DNA of 64,000 nt, from the NCBI GenBank assembly GCA_013178165.1, contig JABLXG010000015.1, positions 62,001-126,000 of the forward strand. The letters run 5' to 3'. The DNA is from Anaerolineae bacterium. GTDB taxonomy: Bacteria > Chloroflexota > Anaerolineae > Aggregatilineales > Ch27. Below are positions 32,619 through 40,730 of the stretch, one piece after another. Each line of letters opens with the position of its first letter. The stretch's first letter is position 1. The notes under the pieces were generated by a model. That model was given only the letters and a program-made list of their open reading frames with translations, was not told the DNA's origin and did no database searches. A program made the position numbers and the translations under genes.

Positions 32619-33422
32619 ATGAGCGATAGGGATGAGCTGTTCAGGGATGACTCCTTCGACGAAGAACCCTTTGGCGATGAAGATTTCTGGCCAGAAGAAG
32701 AGGAAGAGGCCGGAGAAGGCGATCTGCGCTCCGAACTGGGGGATGAAAGCCGCGATGTGCCGGAGTTCGGCGAGGAACTGGAAGAGGAAGAAGGCCGCCG
32801 CCCGACCATCCTGGGGTTGAACCGCACTTTTGTCATTATCGGCGCAATCATCGCTCTGATCGTGTGCCTGGGAATTGGCGCGCTGCTGATCTACATCCAG
32901 GCGACCGCTGGCCCGACGGACATCGAACTGACGGTCACGGCTGTCTACGCCACCAACACCTTTGTCGCCTACGCCCTGGAACTGACTGAGACGCAGAACG
33001 CTGTCAACGCCTACCTGACAGCCACCGCCGACGCCTGGACAGATACGCCCACGCCAACGCCGACCTTCACCGCCACGCCCAGCCCTTCGCCAACGGTGGA
33101 GCTGGCCACCCAGGTGCCGATCTTCATGACGCCCACCCCTGATCTCTCCGCCGGTGGGCTGAGCGCCAGCGCGATCGAGTTGACCGCTACGGCGCTGGCG
33201 GCCATCCTGCGCGGCGGCACGCCTACGCCGGAGGGAGGCGTGAGCGTCCCCGGGTTTGTGACAGTGACGCCCGGGCCGCTGGCGACTGCGCTGCCCAGCA
33301 CCGGCCTGTTTGACGACGCTATTGCCGGCGGGCAGGGCATCAACGGTCTGCTCACGGCGGCGCTGGCCGCCCTGGGGCTGGGCGCGGTGATCGTCGTGGT
33401 CCGTCGTCTGCGGGCGCAGTAA
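32619..33422 (+). CDS. acidic membrane protein with a C-terminal LPSTG sorting-like signal
   Basis: The 267-residue protein begins with about 60 strongly acidic residues (Asp/Glu runs), then a membrane helix at 71-94. An extracytoplasmic Thr/Pro-rich stretch follows (TPTPTPTFTATPSPSPTVEL). The last 45 residues have LPSTG (225-229), a hydrophobic helix and a basic tail (VRRLRAQ), the three parts of a sortase cell-wall sorting signal. GAAGGAGAG lies just before the ATG at 32619; the frame opens five codons earlier. No sortase gene is in the window. The coding end contains the first unit of a 16-bp tandem repeat. Confidence 0.75.
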   Translation: MSDRDELFRDDSFDEEPFGDEDFWPEEEEEAGEGDLRSELGDESRDVPEFGEELEEEEGRRPTILGLNRTFVIIGAIIALIVCLGIGALLIYIQATAGPTDIELTVTAVYATNTFVAYALELTETQNAVNAYLTATADAWTDTPTPTPTFTATPSPSPTVELATQVPIFMTPTPDLSAGGLSASAIELTATALAAILRGGTPTPEGGVSVPGFVTVTPGPLATALPSTGLFDDAIAGGQGINGLLTAALAALGLGAVIVVVRRLRAQ

Positions 33423-33532
33423 GCCGCGGGCGCAGCAAGCCGCGGGCGCAGCAAGCTGCGGACGCAGCAAGCCGCGGACGCAGCAAGCCGCGGACGCAGC
33501 AAGCTGCGGATGCAGCAAGCTGCGGGCGCGCG
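33409..33532 (+). repeat. 16-bp tandem repeat, about eight units
   Basis: The unit is GCAGCAAGCYGCGGRC, with aag at 33421, 33437, 33453, 33469, 33485, 33501 and 33517, exactly 16 bases apart. It begins with a partial copy inside the last codons of the preceding gene. Units differ at two or three positions. Each unit with GCAGCAAGCTGC is itself a small inverted repeat. Confidence 0.85.
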
Positions 33533-33708
33533 GGATGGCAACCATCGTCGACCCGGTCCCAGTCGGCGGGGACTGTCCACGATAGGAGGATCGCAGGGCC
33601 GGGCGCCCCCGCCCGGCCTTGTTATCTGTCCGGCGCGGCGATCTCTGTCTGACACGTGTATACAGGGCGTCTGCGATCGGGCCGCTCCCGGCACGCAGGT
33701 TCGCTGCC

Positions 33709-33770
33709 CCCGGTCTGGCTTCCCGGCCTCCTGGTCTCCTGACCGCCTGGCGTCTTCTCCTGCCGGGCAG
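33709..33770 (+). repeat. pyrimidine-rich TCCTGG repeat tract
   Basis: GGTCTGGCTTCCCGGCCTCC and CTGGTCTCCTGACCGCCTGG units, again about 20-90 bases upstream of a plus-strand -10 element, as at 7507, 20928 and 23420. Confidence 0.4.
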
Positions 33771-33789
33771 ACCCCGCCCATTATTTTTC

Positions 33790-33798
33790 TGCTAAAAT
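33790..33798 (+). promoter_or_regulatory. extended -10 for the winged-helix ATPase gene
   Basis: TGCTAAAAT ends 52 bases before the ATG at 33851. There is no -35. Confidence 0.5.
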
Positions 33799-33850
33799 CT
33801 CTCCTGTGGACGCTCACGGAGGGCTTCCCCATCGCCAGGCGAGAAACGCT

Positions 33851-35224
33851 ATGGACACTGCCGGGGTTTCCGAGCTGTACCGCGATGATGATTTGCGCGC
33901 TGTGCTGCGCCTGCTTGCCAGCGGCCACTGCGTCGCCGTGGTGGGGATGAGCAACTTTGGCAAGTCGACTCTACTGCGCGCCCTGCAATCCCCCGCCGCC
34001 GCCGAGCATTACCGGGAACTGACGGGCACATCCGCACTGTTCGTTTATGTCGACTGCAACCGGATGCTGGAGCTTTCGCCGCGCGGCTTCTTTGAGGCCA
34101 CGCTGCGGGCAGTGCTGGAAACGCTGCCGCCGGAGGACGAGGCCCTGCGAGCTATCATCCAGACGCACTACGAGATCATCGTCCAGCCGCCCAATGACTT
34201 TGCCGCTCCGCTGGCTTTCAATAATGCCCTGGTAAGCCTGGTAGAGGAAGCGGCGCGGCGGGTTGTCCTGCTGCTGGACGAGTTCGACGAAGTCCTGACC
34301 GGCATTGAGCCACGCATCCTGTTGAACCTACGCGCCCTGCGCGATCGCTACGGGGCTGATCTCAGCTATGTGATCGCCTCCGTTATCCTGCCCACCTACG
34401 GCCCGGACGACGATCATGTGGCCGAGTTCGCCGAGTTGTTCGCCGCCGGGCGCCATTACCTCGGCCCGCTCTCGCTGGAGCACACGCGGCGGATGGCCGC
34501 CGAGTTGTTCACCGCCGCCAACGATCATCTGGATGACGCCGAAGCTGAGTTTGTAGAACGCCAGGCAGGCGGTCACCCCGGCCTGATCCAGGCAGTTGTG
34601 CGGGTGCTGTTGCAGGTGGAAAGCGGTGCGCCGCAGCTTTACCAGCGCCAGGCTTTTGCCCTGGCGACCGAGATGCTGGAATCCGACCGCCAGACGATCA
34701 ACGAACTGAACCGGTTGTGGCGGCAGCTTAGCGGTGAAGAGCAGCAGGCGTTGATCGAGGCAGTGACGGCAGGGCGCTTTTCGCCGGAGACGGTGCGCAC
34801 CCTGGCCCAGCGCGGCCTGATCGACCCCGCCCAGATCGATCAGCAGACCCCCCGCCTGCTGGGAGAACTGTTCACTCGCTTTGTGCGCCGCAAAGCACTC
34901 ACGCGGACCGGGCGTCAGCGCGGCATCCGCGTTGACACCGATTCCGGCCAGGTGTGGGTGGACGGCGCGGCGGTCGAGACGCTGACCGATCTGGAGTACC
35001 GCCTGCTGCTGCTACTCTATGGGCGGCTGGACAAAATCTGCGACAAGTACCAGCTGGTCGAAGCCGTCTGGGGCGAGGAGTACATCGACGAGGTGGATGA
35101 CGTCCGCATCGAAAAGCTGGTCAGCCGCCTGCGCTCCAAGCTGGAGGCTCACCCCGGCGCGGCCCGCTACCTGGTCACAGTGCGCGGGCGCGGCTACCGG
35201 CTTTCCAGTGTCCCGCAGGAATAG
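33851..35224 (+). CDS. P-loop ATPase (AAA/STAND-like) with C-terminal winged-helix DNA-binding domain
   Basis: The 457-residue protein has a Walker A GMSNFGKST at 32-40 and a Walker B VVLLLDEFDEVL near 140, with the helical tail expected of the AAA/STAND ATPases that act as switches. From about 360 it has an OmpR/PhoB-type winged helix: RVDTDSGQVWVDGAAVETLT, LTDLEYRLLLLLYGRLDKICDKYQLVEAVWG and LVSRLRSKLE with VRGRGYRL at the end. It should therefore bind DNA under ATPase control, without any receiver domain. ATG 33851 fits the first helix; an upstream codon at 33806 is possible. The receiver-kinase gene follows 311 bases later. Confidence 0.85.
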   Translation: MDTAGVSELYRDDDLRAVLRLLASGHCVAVVGMSNFGKSTLLRALQSPAAAEHYRELTGTSALFVYVDCNRMLELSPRGFFEATLRAVLETLPPEDEALRAIIQTHYEIIVQPPNDFAAPLAFNNALVSLVEEAARRVVLLLDEFDEVLTGIEPRILLNLRALRDRYGADLSYVIASVILPTYGPDDDHVAEFAELFAAGRHYLGPLSLEHTRRMAAELFTAANDHLDDAEAEFVERQAGGHPGLIQAVVRVLLQVESGAPQLYQRQAFALATEMLESDRQTINELNRLWRQLSGEEQQALIEAVTAGRFSPETVRTLAQRGLIDPAQIDQQTPRLLGELFTRFVRRKALTRTGRQRGIRVDTDSGQVWVDGAAVETLTDLEYRLLLLLYGRLDKICDKYQLVEAVWGEEYIDEVDDVRIEKLVSRLRSKLEAHPGAARYLVTVRGRGYRLSSVPQE

Positions 35225-35535
35225 CCTGGCCGGTACAACATGTGTCTCTCATGAGCTGCCTGGTCCGCCAGTTGTGAAAAAATCATTTAAAAACCCTTAA
35301 AAGAGGGCCAGGTGGGGATGGATTGGTGCTATACTACCTTAAGCTAAATCCGGCTTAACAACGCGGGCAGCTTAGCTGTCTCGCCCCCAATTTCATCAAA
35401 CTACAATGGCGCACGAGTGTGGTAGAATGGTAACGTCAACATACAATACTCAATGCGCGATCCCCTTGAAGAAAACGGCAACAGGCCAGCCATTGAACGG
35501 CAGGCCCATTGTGCATGGTTAAGGAGGAGGGCCTG
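35225..35535. other. non-coding region with two promoter-like elements
   Basis: The stretch is AT-richer than its surroundings. It contains TGCTATACT (35327-35335) followed at the expected start point by the inverted repeat TTAAGC-N8-GCTTAA (35339-35358), and a second element TGGTAGAAT (35420-35428) 107 bases before the next ATG. The palindrome at the start site is a candidate operator. I see no gene. Confidence 0.5.
35339..35358. promoter_or_regulatory. inverted repeat at a predicted transcription start
   Basis: TTAAGC and GCTTAA flank eight bases, immediately downstream of TGCTATACT. The position fits a repressor site. Confidence 0.4.
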
Positions 35536-36669
35536 ATGGCTGGACGCCAAGCGACATTGCTGGTCGTGGAAGATGATATTCATCTGCTGCAGGGCATCCG
35601 CGATATTCTGGAAATCGAGGGGTACCAGGTTGTAACAGCCTCCAGCGGCGTTGAAGGGCTGGAAGTGTTGCATAGCATGCCCAAGCCGCCGGATCTGATC
35701 ATCTCCGACATTATGATGCCGCGTATGGACGGCTACCAGTTTTTTGAAGCGGTTCGAGCTTCGGAAGAATGGCTGGATATCCCGTTCGTGTTCCTGACTG
35801 CCAAAGGCGAAAAGCATGATGTGCGGCTGGGCAAGCGCCTGGGCGCGGATGACTACGTGATCAAGCCAATGGACCCGGAAGACCTGCTGGTGGTGGTCGA
35901 GTCCAAGCTCAAGCGCACCGCCGAGATCAAGGATCGCTACGACAGCCAGGTATCCAACATCAAGCACAACATCCTGACCATTCTCAACCATGAGTTCCGC
36001 ACCCCACTGACGTACATGGTAGCCTACGCCGATATGCTCAACACCGATGCCGAGCATCTGACGGGGGAAGAGCTGCGTGCTTTTCTGCGGGGGGTCAACA
36101 GCGGCGCCGACCGCTTCCGCCGCCTGGTGGAAAATTTCATCGCCCTGGTAGAACTGGAGACGGGCGAAGCCCGCAATAACTTTGAATGGCGCCGGCAACC
36201 CGTAACTGATGTGCGTCCGCTGTGCAGCGATGTGATCGAGATGTCTCGCCCCGCCGCGGAGGAGCGCCATGTCGAACTGACTGCTCAGGTCCCGGAGCGC
36301 GTGCCGGAATTCTCCGCGGACTATGAGTATTTACGGGCGGCGCTGGCCCAGCTCCTTGACAACGCGATCAAATTCTCCGATAAGCCCAACCCGCGTGTGG
36401 AACTGCGCGTCGAGTCCGACTCCTCCAGCGTGCGCTTTGCCGTACAGGACTGGGGGCGCGGCATCGAAGCCGCCGAGTTTGAGCGCATCTGGCAGCCGTT
36501 CTACCAGATCGAACGCGCTCAGTACGAAGATCAGGGCGCCGGTTCCGGGCTGGCGATCGTGCGCGGCATTGTCGAGTTGCACGGCGGGCGGGTGGACCTG
36601 CAAAGCACCTTCGGGCAGGGCAGCACCTTTACGATCATCCTGCCGCGCACGGCCCCCGACCCGACCTGA
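35536..36669 (+). CDS. receiver domain-histidine kinase (REC-HisKA-HATPase)
   Basis: The 377-residue soluble protein has an N-terminal receiver (VVEDD at 10-14, phospho-acceptor Asp58 in SDIMMPRMDG, Thr88, Lys110) and then a histidine kinase. His152 lies in NHEFRTPL, the N box is QLLDNAIKFS, and the ATP lid boxes are DWGRGIEAAEFERIW and GSGLAIVRGIVELHGG. No membrane segment is present, so the signal must come by phosphotransfer to the receiver or by binding partners. Placing the receiver before the kinase is common in response-linked hybrid kinases. AAGGAGGAGG lies eight bases before the ATG at 35536. Confidence 0.93.
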   Translation: MAGRQATLLVVEDDIHLLQGIRDILEIEGYQVVTASSGVEGLEVLHSMPKPPDLIISDIMMPRMDGYQFFEAVRASEEWLDIPFVFLTAKGEKHDVRLGKRLGADDYVIKPMDPEDLLVVVESKLKRTAEIKDRYDSQVSNIKHNILTILNHEFRTPLTYMVAYADMLNTDAEHLTGEELRAFLRGVNSGADRFRRLVENFIALVELETGEARNNFEWRRQPVTDVRPLCSDVIEMSRPAAEERHVELTAQVPERVPEFSADYEYLRAALAQLLDNAIKFSDKPNPRVELRVESDSSSVRFAVQDWGRGIEAAEFERIWQPFYQIERAQYEDQGAGSGLAIVRGIVELHGGRVDLQSTFGQGSTFTIILPRTAPDPT

Positions 36670-36736
36670 GACGCGCGCCCGGCCCGGATCGTCAGCCTGC
36701 TGTCCGACTGCTGTCAGTGTCTAACTGGCGCGCCTG

Positions 36737-36745
36737 TGCTAAGAT
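36737..36745 (+). promoter_or_regulatory. extended -10 for pspA
   Basis: TGCTAAGAT ends 41 bases before the pspA start; the leader also holds an AAGGAGG site at 36771-36777. Confidence 0.5.
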
Positions 36746-36786
36746 AAAAGGCAAACTGGGGCACAAGCTTAAGGAGGCCGTCGCTC

Positions 36787-37488
36787 ATGGCGCAGTCTTT
36801 GCTGGACAAAGTGCAGACCCTCATTTCGGCTAACCTGCATGGCCTGGTTGACGCCGCGCTGGAAAAGAACTCGATCAAGGTGATGGACGAGTACATCCGG
36901 CAGGCCGAGCGTAACCTGGATTCGCTGGAGGATTCGGCGGCCACCGTTGGCGGGACGGTACGCACGCTCAAGCGCAAGCACGAGGAATTCGCCGCCGCCG
37001 CCGAAAAGCTCGACCGCGATATCGACGCCCTGCTGATCAGGGGGAAGAACGAACTGGCTGCTGCTGCTCAGGCGGACCTCAACACCAAGCAACAGCTGGC
37101 CCAGGAATACTACGAGCAGTGGCAGCAGCAGGAAGAGCAGTACCGCAAGATGATGGATATGAAGCTCAAGCTGGAGGCCAAGCTCACGACCATCAAACAG
37201 GAACGTGAGCAGGTCATCGCCCTGCTTGAGCTGGCCGAGGCCAAGCGTATCACCACCAAGACGATCAAGAGCCTGGACGACCTGGCCGGCCAGGGCGATG
37301 AAGACGTTTCCCGCGTGGTCGACGCCATCCGCAGCCGCCTGGACCGGGAGGACGCCAAGCTGGCCATGGCGACCGGCCGCCTGAGCGAGCAGATCGAAGA
37401 AGCTGTCGGCTTCAGCGAGGTGGAGCAGCAGCTTGAGGAACGCCGTCGCCGCCTGAACCTCGGCGGTGGCGAGAGCAGCGGGCAATAA
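36787..37488 (+). CDS. pspA: PspA/IM30 (ESCRT-III-like) membrane-stress protein
   Basis: The 233-residue protein is a long coiled coil of the PspA/Vipp1 family. It begins SLLDKVQTLISANLHGLVDAALEKN and has the typical MDEYIRQAERNLDSLEDSAATVGGTVRTLKRK segment, then helix after helix of Glu, Gln, Lys and Leu. It oligomerises on the inner face of the membrane and stabilises it under stress. AAGGAGG is well placed before the ATG. It precedes a Ser/Thr kinase, a coiled-coil membrane protein and nfeD, a neighbourhood often seen for PspA-linked systems. Confidence 0.9.
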   Translation: MAQSLLDKVQTLISANLHGLVDAALEKNSIKVMDEYIRQAERNLDSLEDSAATVGGTVRTLKRKHEEFAAAAEKLDRDIDALLIRGKNELAAAAQADLNTKQQLAQEYYEQWQQQEEQYRKMMDMKLKLEAKLTTIKQEREQVIALLELAEAKRITTKTIKSLDDLAGQGDEDVSRVVDAIRSRLDREDAKLAMATGRLSEQIEEAVGFSEVEQQLEERRRRLNLGGGESSGQ

Positions 37489-37520
37489 GAACGTCGCGGC
37501 TGCCACCAGCTATCATTGGG

Positions 37521-37581
37521 GCGAGGTCGCCGGGGGAGCGCGATCATCCGATCAGTTCTTCCGGCCTGGCCTCGCTCTTTT
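37521..37581 (+). terminator. intrinsic terminator after pspA
   Basis: GCGAGG (37521-37526) pairs with CCTCGC (37570-37575), GCCGG (37529-37533) with CCGGC (37561-37565), and TCTTTT follows (37576-37581). The loop is long and holds an extra GATCATCCGATC repeat. Confidence 0.5.
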
Positions 37582-37669
37582 AATCGAACAATCCGGCGCT
37601 GCACGGCAACGCGGTAGACCATAGCGGCGCCAGAGGGCATGGCGGCGCGATCGCAGGAGGGGGGCGGCG

Positions 37670-39865
37670 ATGAGCGACCTCATTGGAAAACGCATCGGAG
37701 ACTACCGCATCCTGGACATTCTGGGGCATGGCGGGATGGCCGATGTCTACTACGGCCTGGACCCCGCCAATAACCCGGTTGCGGTCAAGATCATGCATCC
37801 CCGGATGGCGCATGACCAGCAGTTCATCACCCGCTTCCGGCGCGAGATTCGCGTTACCCGCGCCCTCCAGCACCCGCATATCGTCCGGGTCTACGGCAGC
37901 GGGGTACACGAGGCAATTCCTTACCTGGTCATGGAGTATGTGAGCGGCGGGACGCTCAGCCAGTTGCTGGATCAGGGCGCGCTCCCGCTCACCGAGGCAG
38001 CCCGCCTGCTGGCGCAACTGGCTGACGCGCTGGATTATGCCTGCCACAGGGGCGTGATCCACCGGGATGTCAAACCTCAGAACGTGCTGATGGCGTCCCC
38101 GACCGAGGCCAAGCTCTCCGACTTCGGGCTGGCCAAAATCGCCGGCGACCAGGGCGGAGCCACAGTCAGCAGCACCGCGATGGGCACAGCCCGCTATATG
38201 GCCCCGGAGCAGTTCACCGACGCAAAAAAGGTGGATCATCGCGCTGACCTCTACGCCCTGGGCGTGATCCTCTTTCAGATGCTCTCCGGCCATTGTCCTT
38301 TTGAAGCGACCAGCGCCCCCGAACTGATGCATCAGCACATTACCGCATCGGTGCCCTCCGTGCGGGAGTATGCGCCCGGCCTGCCGCTGCAGATCGACAA
38401 TCTGCTTCGCAAAGCTCTGGCCAAGCATCCGGATGACCGCTTTCAATCCGGCAAGGAAATGGTCGCTGCCTTTCAGGCCATTCTGGACAGGCAGACGGCC
38501 GAGATCGCCCTGCCGGAAGACCTGAAGGATCAGACTATGCCGGCACTGGAAGCCTCTGGCGTTCCGCTGCCAACCATGCCCCCGGACGTAGAGGATGCCG
38601 AGGAAGAGCTGGCGCCGTACCTGCGCAAGATGCAACCGGCGCATCAGGCGCTGTTCCAGCGGGCGCTGCAGGCCTACAGCCGTGGCGACAACATCATCGC
38701 CCTGGCCCTGCTGCGGGAGATTCTGGAAGCCGATGAGCGGGCAGCGGCGGCCTGGGTGCTGCGCAGTTATGTGGAAGCCAACTGGTACGATCAGGTGCAA
38801 TGCGCCCGCAACGCGCTGGCGGTTGCCCCTGATATGGTTGACGCCAGGCTCCGCCTTCAGCAGCTTGAGGCGCAGGAAATCAGGGTCACCTTTGGCCGGA
38901 CTCACAGTGACATCCCGGCCGTCAGCCTGCAACTGACCGCACCCGAACCGCAGGCATCAGCGGACAACGACCCACTGGATAACCTCTACCAGTGCCCGTA
39001 CTGCGGCGTGGTCAACGATCCGCCCCGCCAGCGCTGCAGCAGTTGCCGCCGCAGCCTGATGCGCCCTGTACCGCCTGAGCGTAAGCCTACTCCCGCGCTG
39101 CTGACTGCTGGATCGCTGGCCTTTGGTCAGTTTGTCATGATCCTGTTCCAGTGGCTGCCAGCCCTGTTCTGGACCTGGTATGAGGGCCTGGAAGACGGCT
39201 CCCGGCTGAAGTGGAGCGCGGAGCAAATCTTCGCCACCGATGCATCGCACATGTTCGCCGGGGATTTCTACCGTGTACTGACGCCCGATCTCTTCGAGTT
39301 CATCCTGGTTACCAGCCTGATCCGCGCCGGGCTGGTGCTGCTGGTGGCCCTGGGGTTGCGGCTACGGCTGGTGTGGAGCTTCTACCTGGGCCTGCTGGTC
39401 TTTATCGCCGAGATCGGCTGGGGGATGCTGGGCTTCGCCCGCGCCTGGACCGGCTCGATTCCCGGCGTGGGCGGGGCATTGCTGGCGGTGGGCATGCTGT
39501 TCACGCTCAGCCGGGCAGCGCCGAATTTCATCGGCACAGCGGAGCGCTACCTGGTCAAACCCGACGCCAAACTGCCCAGCGGGCAGGCATACTGGCAACT
39601 TGGACGCGAGTATGAACGTAAAGGGATGTGGGCGATGGCTGTGGCCCACTACCGGGCAGCCGCCGCGACCTTTCCGCGGCGCCCTGAATTCTATAAGTCG
39701 CTGGCCATCGGGTATAATCAATTAGGTCGGCTGGATCGGGCCTGGGCTGCCCTAGAAGAAGCCCGTATCCTTGCCCCCACCGATGAGGAGATCCCGGCCC
39801 TGATGCAACGCCTGATGGCCAAGCATACCCAGGGAGGGACACAGGGAGTTATCCATGAGCGATGA
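37670..39865 (+). CDS. Ser/Thr protein kinase with zinc ribbon, membrane domain and TPR-like tail
   Basis: The 731-residue protein has an N-terminal Hanks-type kinase: glycine loop GHGGMADVY at 19-27, Lys40, catalytic HRD at 131-133, Asn138 and DFG from Asp151, then APEQ and GVILFQMLSG. A linker and a TPR-like section follow (about 320-420). Next come a four-Cys zinc ribbon (Cys442 onward, CPYCGVVN...CSSCRRS), about four membrane helices (475-640) and a final TPR-like repeat (AYWQLGREYERKGMWAMAVAHYRAAA). The kinase and zinc ribbon should be cytoplasmic. GCAGGAGGGGGG precedes the ATG. Its end overlaps the next gene by 11 bases. Targets may include FHA proteins such as the one at 12342. Confidence 0.93.
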   Translation: MSDLIGKRIGDYRILDILGHGGMADVYYGLDPANNPVAVKIMHPRMAHDQQFITRFRREIRVTRALQHPHIVRVYGSGVHEAIPYLVMEYVSGGTLSQLLDQGALPLTEAARLLAQLADALDYACHRGVIHRDVKPQNVLMASPTEAKLSDFGLAKIAGDQGGATVSSTAMGTARYMAPEQFTDAKKVDHRADLYALGVILFQMLSGHCPFEATSAPELMHQHITASVPSVREYAPGLPLQIDNLLRKALAKHPDDRFQSGKEMVAAFQAILDRQTAEIALPEDLKDQTMPALEASGVPLPTMPPDVEDAEEELAPYLRKMQPAHQALFQRALQAYSRGDNIIALALLREILEADERAAAAWVLRSYVEANWYDQVQCARNALAVAPDMVDARLRLQQLEAQEIRVTFGRTHSDIPAVSLQLTAPEPQASADNDPLDNLYQCPYCGVVNDPPRQRCSSCRRSLMRPVPPERKPTPALLTAGSLAFGQFVMILFQWLPALFWTWYEGLEDGSRLKWSAEQIFATDASHMFAGDFYRVLTPDLFEFILVTSLIRAGLVLLVALGLRLRLVWSFYLGLLVFIAEIGWGMLGFARAWTGSIPGVGGALLAVGMLFTLSRAAPNFIGTAERYLVKPDAKLPSGQAYWQLGREYERKGMWAMAVAHYRAAAATFPRRPEFYKSLAIGYNQLGRLDRAWAALEEARILAPTDEEIPALMQRLMAKHTQGGTQGVIHER

Positions 39866-40691
39866 GCTAACCCCGCGCGAACGCCTGCGCGAACGCGCCA
39901 GGAAAACCGTCTGGGCGGACGCTTTCTTCCGCTGGGAGAGCGCGGTCACCATCGCGCTGACCATGTTGCTGGCTTTTTTCGTCCCCCAGCTCCCGGCCCC
40001 CTTTGAGTGGTGGCAATGGTGGTACTGGCTCCTGGCCGGGCTGGTCGTCGAGGCCGGGCTGGTGCTGGCCCATGTGACCGATCCGCAATCGGCCCAGGCC
40101 GCGGTGGCCCGCCTGTTCCGCCGCGAGCACGACCCGCGCGACATCCGCACCCGCACGGCCCGCCAGCAACTTCAGAAGGCGCTGGATTACCGTGACCGTA
40201 TCGCCGACCTGGTGGCCCAGCAATCCGGGGCGCTGCAGATGAGCCTGCAACAGACGCTCGATGACGTGGACGAGTGGATCGCCCAGGTCTACCGCCTGGC
40301 CCGGCGTATGGATAGCTTCGCCGCCGATTCCCTGCTGGAGCGCGACCGGCGCAATGTGCCGAACGAACTGCGCGCCCTGCGCCGACGCCTGGAGACGGAA
40401 GAATCGCCCACCGTGCGCCAGGAACTGGAAGACGCCATCCGGCTCAAGGAGCAGCAACTGGCCAACCTCAAAGCCGTTGAGGATAACATGAAGCGGGCCG
40501 GACTCCAGCTTGATAACACGCTGGCCGCGCTGGGCACGCTTTACGCTCAGGTACAGGTCATCGACTCCAAAGACATGGACAGCGCCCGCGCCCGGCGGCT
40601 GCGCGACGAAATTCACGACGAGGTGGCCGAACTGCAGGATACCATCCTGGCCATGGACGAGGTGTATTCCACCGGACGGCTGCGCGAATGA
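39855..40691 (+). CDS. membrane protein with two helices and a long coiled coil
   Basis: The 278-residue protein starts with a basic segment (RERLRERARKTVW), has two membrane helices at about 30-48 and 56-75, then a charged coiled-coil domain of 180 residues (HDPRDIRTRTARQQLQKALDYRDRIADLV, then RALRRRLETEESPTVRQELEDAIRLKEQQL). No catalytic motif is seen. It begins inside the end of the kinase gene with GGGAG at a fitting distance, so it is translationally coupled. It may link the kinase to PspA or NfeD at the membrane (inference). Confidence 0.7.
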   Translation: MSDELTPRERLRERARKTVWADAFFRWESAVTIALTMLLAFFVPQLPAPFEWWQWWYWLLAGLVVEAGLVLAHVTDPQSAQAAVARLFRREHDPRDIRTRTARQQLQKALDYRDRIADLVAQQSGALQMSLQQTLDDVDEWIAQVYRLARRMDSFAADSLLERDRRNVPNELRALRRRLETEESPTVRQELEDAIRLKEQQLANLKAVEDNMKRAGLQLDNTLAALGTLYAQVQVIDSKDMDSARARRLRDEIHDEVAELQDTILAMDEVYSTGRLRE

Positions 40692-40730
40692 GCGTCCTGC
40701 GCTCATCCGCCGCGCTGAGAGGAGGTGGGC

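Larger units (their letters stand above)
33423..33850. other. non-coding region with tandem repeat, pyrimidine tract and promoter
   Basis: After the 16-bp repeat comes a GC-rich stretch with no gene I can support. A pyrimidine-rich tract (33709-33770) and an AT-rich patch with the extended -10 TGCTAAAAT (33790-33798) follow. A minus-strand frame across this region (33011-33928) only translates the repeat. Confidence 0.6.

Noticed and set aside
33409-33532. Possible CRISPR array
   Set aside because: The 16-bp units are contiguous with no spacers and no cas genes are nearby, so it is a simple tandem repeat.
33011-33928. 305-codon minus-strand frame with LLRP repeats
   Set aside because: The repeats only translate the 16-bp tandem repeat, and the rest is antisense to the LPSTG protein gene.
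35413-35440. tRNA-like D-arm sequence (GTGGTAGAATGGTAACG)
   Set aside because: No T-arm, anticodon stem or acceptor pairing follows; the TAGAAT is better read as a -10 element.
39712-39720. GGGTATAAT near the end of the Ser/Thr kinase gene
   Set aside because: It is inside coding sequence 135 bases before the next gene, which already overlaps and is coupled to the kinase; an internal promoter is possible but unsupported.
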